64,000 nt of DNA from Candidatus Streptomyces philanthi (GTDB lineage Bacteria > Actinomycetota > Actinomycetes > Streptomycetales > Streptomycetaceae): positions 5,191,501-5,255,500 of the forward strand of contig CP073042.1 in assembly GCA_018114805.1 (NCBI GenBank), read 5' to 3'. The notes under the pieces were generated by a model. That model searched no databases. It saw nothing but the letters and a program-made list of their open reading frames with translations, and was not told the origin of the DNA. Positions 47,615-56,308 of this stretch are shown in pieces (the stretch's first letter is position 1; the number at the start of each line of letters is the position of its first letter). The translations under genes were made by a program, and so were the position numbers.

Positions 47615-48892
47615 TCACGACCTGCCGGTAGGGGCCGGGTACGGATCGCACGGGGTCTCCATGGTCACCATGGTCGGCCCGCCCACCGGGCTGCTGACGG
47701 CCAGCACCCCGTCGAAGGCGCCGAGCCGCCGCTCGATGCTGGTCAGCCCCGAGCCGGCGGTGGTGTCCGCCCCGCCCCTGCCGTTGTCGGTCACCGCGAT
47801 CCGCAGCGTGCCGTCCGCGTGGTGCACGCCCAGCCACACCCGCTTGGCCCGCGCGTGCTTGGCCGCGTTGGTCAGCACCTCGCTGATCGCGAAGTACGCC
47901 GCCGACTCCACCGGCTCCTCGAACCGCCCGGGCAGCTCCACGTCCACCTCCACCGGCATCGCCATCCGCAGCGCCAGCGCCCGCACCGCGTCGCCGAGGC
48001 CGCGCTCGGCCAGCACCGGCGGGTGGATGCCGCGGACCAGGTCACGCAGCTCGGCCAGCGCCTCGGCCGAGTTCGCCCGGGCCATCGACAGCATCTTCTT
48101 CGCCTGCTGCGGGTCCTTCTCGATCAGCGCCTCGATGGTGCCTAGGCTCATGCCCATCGCCACCAGCCGGGCCTGCGCGCCGTCGTGCAGGTCGCGCTCG
48201 ATGCGGCGCAGCTCGGCGGCCGAGGTGTCGACCGCGTCGTGCCGGGTCGCGGTCAGCCGCTCCACCCGGGCGGTGAGCGCCATCTGCGGGGTGGGCGCCA
48301 ACAGGCCGCGGGCGACCAGGAAGTGGGCGCGCTGGAACACCGGGTTCACGAACAGGGCGAGCGCCAGGAGGGCGAGGCCGAGCAGCGCCGCGAGGTTCGC
48401 CGTGGACTGCGAGGAGATCGGGATGAAGGCGTACCACTCGTTGCCGCCCGAGTTGATGATCGGCCGCCACACGCCCGCCGCGAGCACCCATCCGTAGACG
48501 GCGTAGGGGATGAGGACGAAGGAGAGCAGGGCGGTGACGAAGCCCGCCGTCATGTCGGTGAACAGCCACAGCAGGTCGCGCCAGGTCGCCGGGTCCTTGA
48601 GCAGCAGGGTGCACCGCTCGACCAGGCCGGTGAAGCCGGGGCGCAGGTCGGGCGGGAAGGGCCGGTAGGGAACGGGGATCGTCACCCCTGCCCAGTCGCC
48701 AGCGATCCGCCGCCAGTTGGCGAAACCGCGCACGGCGGCCAGCACGTACGGCGTCGTGATCAGCCCGATGCCCAGCAGGATGAAGACGATCGACAGCACC
48801 GTCAGGACGAACAGTGTGATCGAGCCCGCGAGGGTGATGAACATCAGCGCGAACCCCTGGGCGGACACGCGCAGCGCGTTGCGGACTCTCAT
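47615..48892 (-). CDS. DesK-type sensor histidine kinase
   Basis: 425 residues from ATG 48892 (MRVRNALRVSAQGF). The N-terminal membrane sensor has about four helices (FITLAGSITLFVLTVLSIVF; LLWLFTDMTAGFVTALLSFV; ANLAALLGLALLALALFV). HisKA_3 dimerisation box ERDLHDGAQARLVAMGM carries the phospho-His, and the HATPase box has EVLTNAAKHARA, VTDNGRGGAD and GLTSIERRLGAF. It is divergent from the MMPL gene (235 bp), so it may control it together with the response regulator. Confidence 0.92.
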   Translation of the reverse strand: MRVRNALRVSAQGFALMFITLAGSITLFVLTVLSIVFILLGIGLITTPYVLAAVRGFANWRRIAGDWAGVTIPVPYRPFPPDLRPGFTGLVERCTLLLKDPATWRDLLWLFTDMTAGFVTALLSFVLIPYAVYGWVLAAGVWRPIINSGGNEWYAFIPISSQSTANLAALLGLALLALALFVNPVFQRAHFLVARGLLAPTPQMALTARVERLTATRHDAVDTSAAELRRIERDLHDGAQARLVAMGMSLGTIEALIEKDPQQAKKMLSMARANSAEALAELRDLVRGIHPPVLAERGLGDAVRALALRMAMPVEVDVELPGRFEEPVESAAYFAISEVLTNAAKHARAKRVWLGVHHADGTLRIAVTDNGRGGADTTAGSGLTSIERRLGAFDGVLAVSSPVGGPTMVTMETPCDPYPAPTGRS

Positions 48893-48988
48893 GTGTGCTC
48901 TCCCCGTCGTGGGCCGTACCGCCCGTACCTCGGCCACTGTCCAGTCTGGCCGCCCGACCATTGTGCGGCACTGGCGCCGGACCCCGAG

Positions 48989-49012
48989 CCGGGGTGTACC
49001 TAGCACCACCCC
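48989..49012. promoter_or_regulatory. imperfect palindrome in kinase/MMPL divergent region
   Basis: GGGGTG...CACCACCCC-type repeat (48991-49012) about 115 bp before the MMPL start. It may be a response regulator site; low confidence. Confidence 0.2.
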
Positions 49013-49127
49013 GCCGACCTCGCCTTTTGCTTCGGGCGTTGGGTGCTTTGGTGGCTGGGGCGTGGACCTGGCGATGCCTAGGTTGAAGACGTGACTTACT
49101 CGGTCCTTACCTCAGGGGAGAAACGCC

Positions 49128-51456
49128 ATGAAGCAGAACCTCGCGGCCCGGCTCGGCGGGTGGAGTACCCGCCACCGCAAGACCGCGATCTTCGGCTGGC
49201 TGCTGTTCGTCGTGCTGCTCGCCGTCGTCGGAGGCGCGTCGGGTATGGTCGAGATGACCGATTCCACGGACGGCGCGGGCGATTCGGTCAAGGCCGAGAA
49301 GATCCTGGAGGACGCCGGCCTGTCCACCCCCGCGGGCGAGATGGTGATGGTGCGCAGCGCCGAGCCGGACGGCTGGCGCGCCGTCGCCGAGCGGCTCGCC
49401 GCCGACATCGAGAAGACCGGAGAGGTCAACGACGTCAAGGACCCGGTCCGTTCCGACAGCGGGCGGGAGGGCCTGATCAGCTTCGACATGAAGGTGGAGG
49501 TGGACACCGCGGGCCACCGCGTCGCCCCCGTCATGGATCTGGTGGACAAGGCGGCCAGGTCGCACAAGGAGCTGGAGGTCTACCAGTTCGGCGAGGCCAG
49601 CTCCGCCACCTGGCTGGACACGGTGCTCGGCGACGACATGAAGAAGGCCGAGTTCACGGCCGTACCGCTGGCGCTCGGCATCCTCTTCGTCGTCTTCGGC
49701 GCCGCGGTCGCCGCCCTGCTCCCGGTGATCCTCGCGCTGACCGCCTGCGTCGCGACCTTCGGCGTGCTGGCGCTGGTCAGCCACCAGATGCACCTGACGC
49801 CCACCATCAACTCGGTGATGTTCCTGGTCGGCCTGGCCGTCGGCGTCGACTACTGCCTGTTCTACCTGCGCCGCGAGCGGGACGAGCGGGCCGCCGGCCG
49901 GGACGCGGAGACGGCGCTGCGCATCGCCGCGGCCACCAGCGGGCGCACCGTGCTGGTCTCCGGCTTCACGGTGATGGTCGCCATGTTCTTCTCCGGGTTG
50001 CTGCTGTTCAAGGGCTTCGCGGTGGCCACCATCGTGGTCGTCTTCATCGCCATGCTGGGCTCCGTGACGGTGCTGCCCGCGATGCTGTCCTGGCTGGGCG
50101 ACCGGGTGAACAAGGGCCGGCTGCCGTTCCTGGGCCGCAGGGCCGAGCGCCGGGCCGCGCGGCCCGGGAAGAACGGCGTTGTCACGGCGCTGATCAAGCC
50201 CGTCGTGGCCCGGCCGAAGGTGTTCGCCGTGCTGGCTACGGTCGTGCTGGTGGCGCTCGGGGCGCCGGCGGCGGGGATGAAGACGGAGCAGCTCGGCCTG
50301 GAGAAGCAGTTCGGCAAGGACGCGGGCATCGCGGTCGCCTTCCGCGAGATCACCGAGACCTTCCCCGGCGGCCCGTCCCCGGCCCAGGTGGTCATGGAGG
50401 CCGACGTGACTGCGCCCGGCTTCGTCAACGCGGTCGCCGACTTCAGGAAGAAGGCCGCGGCGACCGGCGAGTTCGGCACCGTCGAGGTCGTCACGCACCC
50501 GGAGAAAGGTGTCGCGGAGATGGACGTACCGCTGGCCGGCAACGGCTCCGACGAGACGTCGAAGCACGCTCTGACCACCCTGCGCGAGGACGTCATCCCC
50601 AGCACCCTGGCCGACGCCACCGAGCAGGCGTACGTCACCGGCGACCTGGCCGGCTCGGTCGACTTCAACGACCAGCTCAAGACGGGCATCGTGCCGGTCT
50701 TTCTGTTCATCATCGCGATGACCTTCGTGCTGATGCTGGTCTGCTTCCGCTCAGTGCCCATCGCGCTGGTGTCGATCGTGCTCAACCTGCTGTCGGTGGC
50801 CGCCGCGTACGGCGTGATGGTCGCGGTCTTCCAGCACGGTTGGGGCGCCGGAGCGCTCGGCATGGAGAAGGTCGGCGCGATCGAGTCCTGGATGCCGCTG
50901 TTCGTGCTGGTCATCCTGTTCGGCCTGTCGATGGACTACCACGTCTTCGTGGTCTCCCGTATCCGGGAGACCACGACCGTGGCCGCTCCACCCGGGCGGC
51001 GATCGTCGAGGGCATCCAGGCCACCGCCGGCTCCATCTCGGGCGCCGCGGCGATCATGGTGGCCGTGTTCGCGGTCTTCGCGATGCTGTCCATGCAGGAC
51101 ATGCAGCAGATGGGCGTCGGCCTGGCAGTCGCGGTCCTGCTCGACGCGACCCTGGTCCGCATGGTGCTGCTGCCCTCGGTGATGGCGCTGCTCGGCGAGA
51201 AGAACTGGTACCTGCCCCGCTGGCTTGGCTGGCTCCCGCACTTCTCGCACGGCGACGAGCCGGGGTGGAGCCCACCGCCCGCCTGCTGACCCACCAGCCC
51301 GCGATGGCCGCCACCCCTGGCCCGTACGCCCAGCGGCCCGGCCGTGACCAGGGGTACCGCCAGGGTTACGGCCAGGGCCAGCACCCCGGCTACGCCGCCG
51401 ACCCGGGCCAGCGGCCCGGGAACGGCCAGGGACACGACGGCTACGGCCGGCCGTAG
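49128..51456 (+). pseudogene. MMPL/RND family transporter (frameshifted)
   Basis: Starts MKQNLAARLGGWSTRHRKTA. Two repeats of the RND fold, each with a large external loop; the second half contains LFGLSMDYHVFVVSRIRE, the MMPL proton-relay signature (DYxxF). Right after RIRE (about 50970) the frame slips; the continuation (STRAAIVEGIQATAGSISGAAAIMVAVFAVF) is in another frame. A second slip near 51265 would lead into a Gln/Gly-rich tail (DQGYRQGYGQGQHPGYAADP) ending at 51456. About 775 residues joined. It would export lipids or siderophore-like compounds. Confidence 0.85.
50948..50975. repeat. perfect 12-bp inverted repeat at the MMPL frameshift
   Basis: CGTGGTCTCCCG TATC CGGGAGACCACG. The right arm is where the expected codons for RE-V-HDRG are altered. 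The repeat's perfection coincides with the loss of frame. Confidence 0.7.
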
Positions 51457-51611
51457 GACGAGGGGCCCCGCCCCTGGCGCCGTCGGCCCGGCGGATGCCC
51501 CCGCCGGGCTACGGGTCCTCGGAACCCGGGCCCGAGCCAGGGCCCCCCGCACGACGCGCCGCCGCCGGACACGGAATCCCGTGTCCGGCGGCGCCGTGGC
51601 GTCGCGCGCTG

Positions 51612-52145
51612 TCAGGCCGCCGCGACGACCGGCTCGACCCGCCGCGCGACGGCCTGCAACATCTCCAGCCGGATCAGCCCCGCGCCGCCCGCGCGGATCG
51701 CCAGCCAGTACGCCCCGAAGATCAGCCGGGACCGCTCGTCCGTGCAGCGCACCCGGGTCTCGATGGTCATGAGGCTGCCGTCGCCGTCGGCGACTACCCG
51801 GGCCCCGGTGACGGTCTTGGCCCAGCCGGGCTCGGCGCAGAACGCCCTTGGGGTCGCCGTCCGGGATCGGGGCCACCTCGGGCCGTACGTACCAGAACTT
51901 GGCGATCTTCCCGCGCACCTCGGCCAGCTCGTCGCGCGCCAGCAGCGGTACCGGAGCCGTCTCCGAGACCCGCCCGCTGAGCCGCAGCGTGCCAGCGAGC
52001 GGATGCCGGTCAGCATCTGGGTGATGTGGAGTTCCTCGGCGGTCAACTCCTGGAAGGCGCGCCAGGGCGTCGCGGGATCGGCCGCGATCCGACGGCTGCA
52101 GACGGACCGGAAGTCGTGCTCGGGCATGAAGCGATCGAGTTCCAT
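51612..52145 (-). pseudogene. hypothetical SRPBCC-like protein with two compensating frameshifts
   Basis: One frame is open from ATG 52145 (MELDRFMPEHDFRSVCSRRI) to 51612, but its middle is Arg/Ser/Trp-rich and not protein-like. The true middle (VRGKIAKFWYVRPEVAPIPD) lies in another frame between about 51990 and 51855. The two ends (FQELTAEELHITQMLTGIRS and FCAEPGWAKTVTGARVVADG to RVEPVVAAA) share one frame, so two indels of opposite sign are needed. Overall about 177 residues; it resembles small Streptomyces START-like proteins (RSRLIFGAYWLAIRAGGAGL). Function unknown. Confidence 0.55.
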
Positions 52146-52200
52146 ACGGGCACGCTATACCGCTACCCGCGCCCGTGGCGGTCCGTCCGTGGTACGGGGG

Positions 52201-52680
52201 TCAGCCGATGGGCGCGTACTTGTAGCCGACCCGGCGCACGGTGACGATGGCCGCCCGGTGTTCCGCGCCCAGCTTGCGGCGCAGCCGGGCGATGTGGACG
52301 TCGACGGTCCGGCCGTCCCCGACGTGCCCGTAGCTCCACACCGTGGTCACCAACTGATCCCGGGTGTGCACCCGGTGCGGGTGGGCGACCAGGTGGGTCA
52401 GGAGCTCGAACTCCAGGTAGGTCAGATCCAGCGGACGGCTCGCGACCTGGGCGGCGCGCTGCTCGGGGTCGATCTGGATCAGCGCGTCGCCGTGCGTGGT
52501 GGCGGCCGGCGCCTGCGCCACCGGGCCGGCCCCGGGCCGCCGGTCGGCGGGGACCAGGACCAGGTAGCCGACCATCGGCGGCTGCCCGGGCAGCGTCGGC
52601 AGGCTGTGCGCGGGCGCGGGCAGCCAGGTGGCGTCCGAGTGCAGCAGGTTCGCGACGGGCGGCAGTTCGTCGGGGGCCAC
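52201..52680 (-). CDS. OmpR/PhoB-type winged-helix DNA-binding protein
   Basis: 159 residues from GTG 52680. The C-terminal half is a Trans_reg_C domain (LDLTYLEFELLTHLVAHPHRVHTRDQLVTTVWSYG, VDVHIARLRRKLGAEHRAAI, VGYKYAPIG). There is no receiver domain, as in one-component winged-helix regulators of streptomycetes. The frame carries plausible residues upstream (SAATSLRAVAPDELPPVA), and a start ATG at 52844 (MTHARSLSPG) lies in a different frame, so an N-terminal frameshift near 52700 is possible. Confidence 0.75.
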   Translation of the reverse strand: MAPDELPPVANLLHSDATWLPAPAHSLPTLPGQPPMVGYLVLVPADRRPGAGPVAQAPAATTHGDALIQIDPEQRAAQVASRPLDLTYLEFELLTHLVAHPHRVHTRDQLVTTVWSYGHVGDGRTVDVHIARLRRKLGAEHRAAIVTVRRVGYKYAPIG

Positions 52681-52844
52681 CGCGCGCAGCGACGTGGCGG
52701 CGGAGACGGGGGAGCCGGCGGCGCTGGGGGATCAGGTGCGCGGCCGAGGGCGCCGAGGAGACGGAGGAGACGGGAGAAACAGAAGATAACGGAGGAGACC
52801 GGGGGGACGGAGGTCCCGGGGGACAGCGAGCGTGCGTGGGTCAT

Positions 52845-53567
52845 GAGAGGTCAGCTCTTTCGCGCAGAGGGCGTAGCAGAGGGCGTAATGGACGTCGTGC
52901 GCGCGGGCAGGGCTAGCGACCGGAGAGCCGACGTCCGAGGGGGACGTCAGGCGTCAGCGCAGTGAGCGGGCCCGCGCGTCAGAGCGCGCGACAACACTCG
53001 CGGTCGAAGTGGTGCCCCTGGCGAGAAGGCCAAAACGGCTCAAGGTCGCTGCGACCTGTCGCGGTGCTGTGGAGGCTGGCCATGCCCCTATTGAAGCAGA
53101 CAATCCGACGGGGGACCCGGCTCGGTCGCAGGTCACATCCCCGGCCCCGGCCCGCCCGGCGTCCCGTGTGCCGCGTTCTGTGGCGCGCGCCGACCGCGCC
53201 CCGGACGCCGGCCGGCCCCTTCCGTCCCGCCCGGTCCGCCGCCGCGGCCGGCGCCCCGCCCCGACCGAGCGCGGGCGCCGAGGGCGTTGACGCGGCGTCG
53301 GCAGGGGCGCGGGGGAGCGGCTCCGAGGGGCGGGTGGGCGGCCCGGTGGTGACGGTCACGCCGTGACCACCGCAGCGTTTCGGACATGCCGACGCGTCGT
53401 CGGGTCATGGAAGGCCGCAGTCCACATTTCCGTCGACACATCGTCAAAACACCCCCTCACCAGGCCAGACAGAAGGTTGGCCCCGATATGCGTCCGTGTC
53501 ATGAACGTGTTGATCGTGGGCAAAGTTTCCCCTTGGCCTGCACCACTTGTCAGTGCTGGCTGGCAAC
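52845..53567. other. 720-bp gap, nothing firm
   Basis: GC-rich frames without family resemblance. A 34-codon reading on the minus strand (52979-53083, ending HHFDRECCRAL) could be a leader peptide but has no other support. Confidence 0.35.
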
Positions 53568-54328
53568 ATGTCGACTATGACCACTGGGCTGGCGTCCCGC
53601 GCCATACGAGCCGCGACCTTCGCGGCCGTGTGCGTCGTCGCCGCCGCCCTCGGTCACGCACTCGCTTCCGGCACGGGCGTGTCACCGCTCGCCCTGGGCA
53701 GCGCGTTCGCCGGGACGGCTTCGGCCGCCTGGTGGCTCGCCGGGCGCGAGCGGGGCGCGTTCGCGGTGACGGGAGCGACCGTCTTGTCCCAAATCGCGTT
53801 CCACGTGCTGTTCTCCCTGATGGACCGGTCGGCGTCGATGGCGGCCTGATGGACCGGTCGGCGTCGATGGCGGCGCACGGCCACGCGGGCCACATACCCA
53901 AGGCGGCGTACGAGGTGCGCGCCGGACTCTCCCCGCCCACGGGGCAGCCGAGCGCCGCGGACGCCGCCGAACCCCTCGCACCACCCACCGCCGGCCCGCT
54001 CGGCGCCGGCCAGGACAGCGTGGACGGCCTGGAGGGGCTGACGCCCTTCTGCCACGGCTGGGGCATGCTGCTCGCGCACGTGCTGGCGGCCCTGGCCTGC
54101 GGGCTGTGGCTGTGGCGCGGCGAGCGCGCCGCCTACCGGCTCGGCCGCGCGCTGGCCGCCGCCGTCTTCGTCCCGCTGCGCATCGCCTACCACGGCCTGG
54201 TCGCCGGCCCGCGGCGATGTCCACGGCCCCGCCTGACCCGCACCTCGCGCGTCCGGCGTCCGCGCCGACTCTTCCTGCGCCACGTCCTGGCCGGCCGCGC
54301 GCCGCCGCACCGCCTCACCTTGCGCTGA
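53568..54328 (+). pseudogene. His/Met-rich membrane protein before the sigma factor (29-bp duplication)
   Basis: Start ATG 53568 or 53577 (MTTGLASRAIRAATFAAVCV). First helices AATFAAVCVVAAALGHALAS, LALGSAFAGTASAAWWLAG and TVLSQIAFHVLFSL, then a Met/His segment (MDRSASMAAHGHAGH), a Pro-rich external loop and later helices (HGWGMLLAHVLAALACGLWL). An exact 29-bp duplication at 53817-53874 throws the frame off; the first frame stops at 53849 and the second runs to 54328. About 243 residues once joined. The gene precedes the ECF sigma gene by 265 bp and may be a metal-sensing or transport partner; function unproven. Confidence 0.6.
53817..53874. repeat. 29-bp exact tandem duplication causing a frameshift
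   Basis: Copies 53817-53845 and 53846-53874 are identical and begin CTGATGGACCGG. Because 29 is not a multiple of three, the host gene is broken. Both copies encode LMDRSASMAA. Confidence 0.85.
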
Positions 54329-54592
54329 ACGCACCGTCACCCGCGCCCCGTCGGGCGCCCATGCCGTGGTGACGGGCCCAGTTCCGATGCCGGTGGCCGT
54401 TCCCGCGAAGACGGCCCCGTAAGGCGTCGGCTCCAGGCTCCGCGGTTCCTCGCTGTGCCCCGCGCCGAAGACGTCGGTGCCCTTGCCGGCACCGCGGCCA
54501 CCGGCGTGGCCGAGCGAGGCGTGCGGAGCTGTCATCGCCGGGCCGTGGTCACCCATGACGCGGCACACAGCCCCCAAAAGGACTCCGTTGCG

Positions 54593-55201
54593 ATGATTCC
54601 TGCCCTAGTCCGGGCCTGCCCCGGACCGTCCCGCCCCGCGGACCACGAGGAGGTGACCGACTGGGCGCTGGCGGCACGGGATGGCAACCCCGCCGCCGTC
54701 GAGCGCTTCGTGCGCGCCACCTACCGGGATGTCTGGCGGTTCGTCACCCATCTGAGCGCCGATGTGTACAGCGCGGACGACCTCACCCAGGAGACGTTCC
54801 TGCGCGCACTCCACTCCCTGCCGCGCTTCGCTGGACGCTCCTACGCGCGTACCTGGTTGCTCTCGATCGCCCGCCGCGTGGTCATCGACCGCTACCGGTC
54901 CGCCGCCACCCGGCCCCGCGTCGTCGATGCCCCCAACTGGCAGTCGGCCGCCGAGGGGGCGCAGCCCTCGGGGCTGCCCGGCTTCGAGGAGGGAGTCGCC
55001 CTGCTCGACCTGCTGAACACCCTCGAGCCGCACCGGCGCGAGGCGTTCATCCTCACCCAGCTCCTGGGACTGCCCTAGGCGGAGGCCGCCGTCGTCGGCT
55101 GCCCGGTCGGCACGGTGCGCTCCCGGGTGGCCAGGGCGCGCGAGGACCTCATCACGCTGCTGCGCACGGCGGAGGTGTCCGGGGTCGCGTTCGCCGCCTG
55201 A
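54593..55201 (+). pseudogene. ECF sigma factor, SigC-like (amber codon in region 4)
   Basis: ATG 54593 after AAAGGACT. Region 2 (AVERFVRATYRDVWRFVTHL, SADDLTQETFLRALHSLPRF) and region 4 (REAFILTQLLGLP-x-AEAAVVGC, CPVGTVRSRVARARE) closely resemble M. tuberculosis SigC. TAG 55076-55078 replaces the near-invariant Tyr of GLPYAEA; the frame then continues to TGA 55199-55201. Compared with SigC the stretch after the stop is also one residue short. As written the product lacks the -35 recognition helix. It lies 288 bp before the first gene of the isonitrile cluster, in the same direction. Confidence 0.82.
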
Positions 55202-55325
55202 CCGGCGCACCGCCCTCGATGTCGGGCCCGCGCGCCGGTCGTTGGGTGGCGCGCGGGGGAGGCACGCCTGTGCGCGACAAGATCCGGTGACCCCACGTGG
55301 CCGGATCGAGCGAGCTTCTGTATCT

Positions 55326-55353
55326 GGACAACCGGGGTATGCCCCGGTTGTCC
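55326..55353. terminator. perfect hairpin between sigma gene and gene cluster
   Basis: GGACAACCGGGG TATG CCCCGGTTGTCC: 12-bp arms, 4-nt loop, 125 bp past the sigma stop. Probably ends the sigma transcript, making the cluster a separate unit; a regulatory hairpin is the alternative. Confidence 0.6.
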
Positions 55354-55433
55354 GAACCGCGGTGGGGCGAGGCCGCGCGGTCCCCGGCGCCGCCGCTGTT
55401 CCCCACCCCGTTCCCCGAGTGCCATTCCCCCTC

Positions 55434-55451
55434 TTACGCTTTCTCACCTAA
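55434..55451 (+). promoter_or_regulatory. possible iron-box half-site (DmdR/IdeR-like)
   Basis: CTCACCTAA (55443-55451) equals one half of the actinobacterial iron box; the left half (TTACGCTTT) is poor. It lies in a pyrimidine-rich stretch 39 bp before the hydroxylase start. TCACC recurs twice more downstream. Low confidence. Confidence 0.25.
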
Positions 55452-55489
55452 CTTTGCCTCACCTTTTCTCTCACCATCAGGAGAATTCA

Positions 55490-56242
55490 GTGACACCGGA
55501 GATTGAGAACGCCTTCGCTGCGATCCGGAGTGAGTACGGCTCCGACTCCATCGAGCGCGTGGAGCAGATGCTCGACAGCAAGAAGCAGCAGCGCCACCCG
55601 TTGCAGCAGGGCGCCAAGTGGATCATGCCCGGAATTTCCCAGCAGCCCTGGCACGATCCGTACGGACATGCCGAGCACACGCCCTTCATAGCCGCCCTTG
55701 AGGAGCAGCACGGGGCGATCAAGTCGGAACTGGAGACGGCCTGGGCCGCGCGGCGCGAGGCCTTTTCCAACTACGAGCACTACCTCACGCCGCAGGACGA
55801 CTCGCAGGCGCTCTACCTCTACCGCAAGGGGGGCCTCGTCGCGGAGTCGCAGGCGACGGCGCCGACGGCGTACAAGGTGCTCAAGGAGTTCGCCGTCGAC
55901 ACCGAGAAGATCTGCCCGCTCCTCGAATGCCATTTCTCCACGCTGCTGCCGGGCGCCGCCATCAAGCCGCACTCCGACCTGTGGAACTTCAGCATCAACC
56001 TGCACCTGGCGGTGGACATCCTCGAGGGCTGCGGGATCAAGGTCGCGGGGGAGACCCGCGCCTGGGAGGAGGGGAAGTGCCTGCTCTTCGACTACTCCTT
56101 TGAGCACGAGGCGTGGAACTCCGGGATCCGCCCGCGGACCTGCCTGCTGGTCGACCTGTGGCACCCCGACACCACCGTGCCCGAGCGCGCGGCGCTGGTG
56201 GCGCTCATCACGGAGATCCGGAAGCTGATGGGCGAGGACTGA
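55490..56242 (+). CDS. aspartyl/asparaginyl beta-hydroxylase family dioxygenase
   Basis: 250 residues from GTG 55490 after AGGAG. A double-stranded beta-helix Fe(II)/2-oxoglutarate enzyme of the AspH/LpxO family: H161-x-D163 in KPHSDLWN, H206 in FDYSFEHEAWN, and the 2OG Arg R216 in RPRTCLLVDLWHP; NLHLAV and WEEGKCLLFD complete the family pattern. The N-terminal 110 residues are helical and specific to this protein. No signal or membrane helix. In this setting it may hydroxylate an Asp/Asn/other amino acid for the NRPS or, like LpxO, the lipid chain. It is followed by a strong terminator, so it is its own unit. Confidence 0.85.
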   Translation: MTPEIENAFAAIRSEYGSDSIERVEQMLDSKKQQRHPLQQGAKWIMPGISQQPWHDPYGHAEHTPFIAALEEQHGAIKSELETAWAARREAFSNYEHYLTPQDDSQALYLYRKGGLVAESQATAPTAYKVLKEFAVDTEKICPLLECHFSTLLPGAAIKPHSDLWNFSINLHLAVDILEGCGIKVAGETRAWEEGKCLLFDYSFEHEAWNSGIRPRTCLLVDLWHPDTTVPERAALVALITEIRKLMGED

Positions 56243-56262
56243 CCGAACCCGCGCCCACCAGG

Positions 56263-56308
56263 CACGACTGCCGCCGTCCGTCGCGAGCGACGGACGGCGG
56301 CAGTCGTG
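56263..56308. terminator. 22-bp-stem hairpin terminator after the hydroxylase
   Basis: Arms 56263-56284 and 56287-56308 are perfectly complementary with almost no loop (CGAG tetraloop in practice). It begins 20 bp past the hydroxylase stop. Very strong terminator geometry. Confidence 0.8.

Noticed and set aside
52979..53083. 34-codon minus-strand peptide ending HHFDRECCRAL
   Set aside because: Considered as a cysteine-type leader peptide, but no attenuator hairpins or downstream biosynthetic gene support it.
55297..55506. 69-codon frame between the sigma gene and the hydroxylase
   Set aside because: It runs through the perfect hairpin at 55326-55353 and overlaps the hydroxylase start; no RBS.
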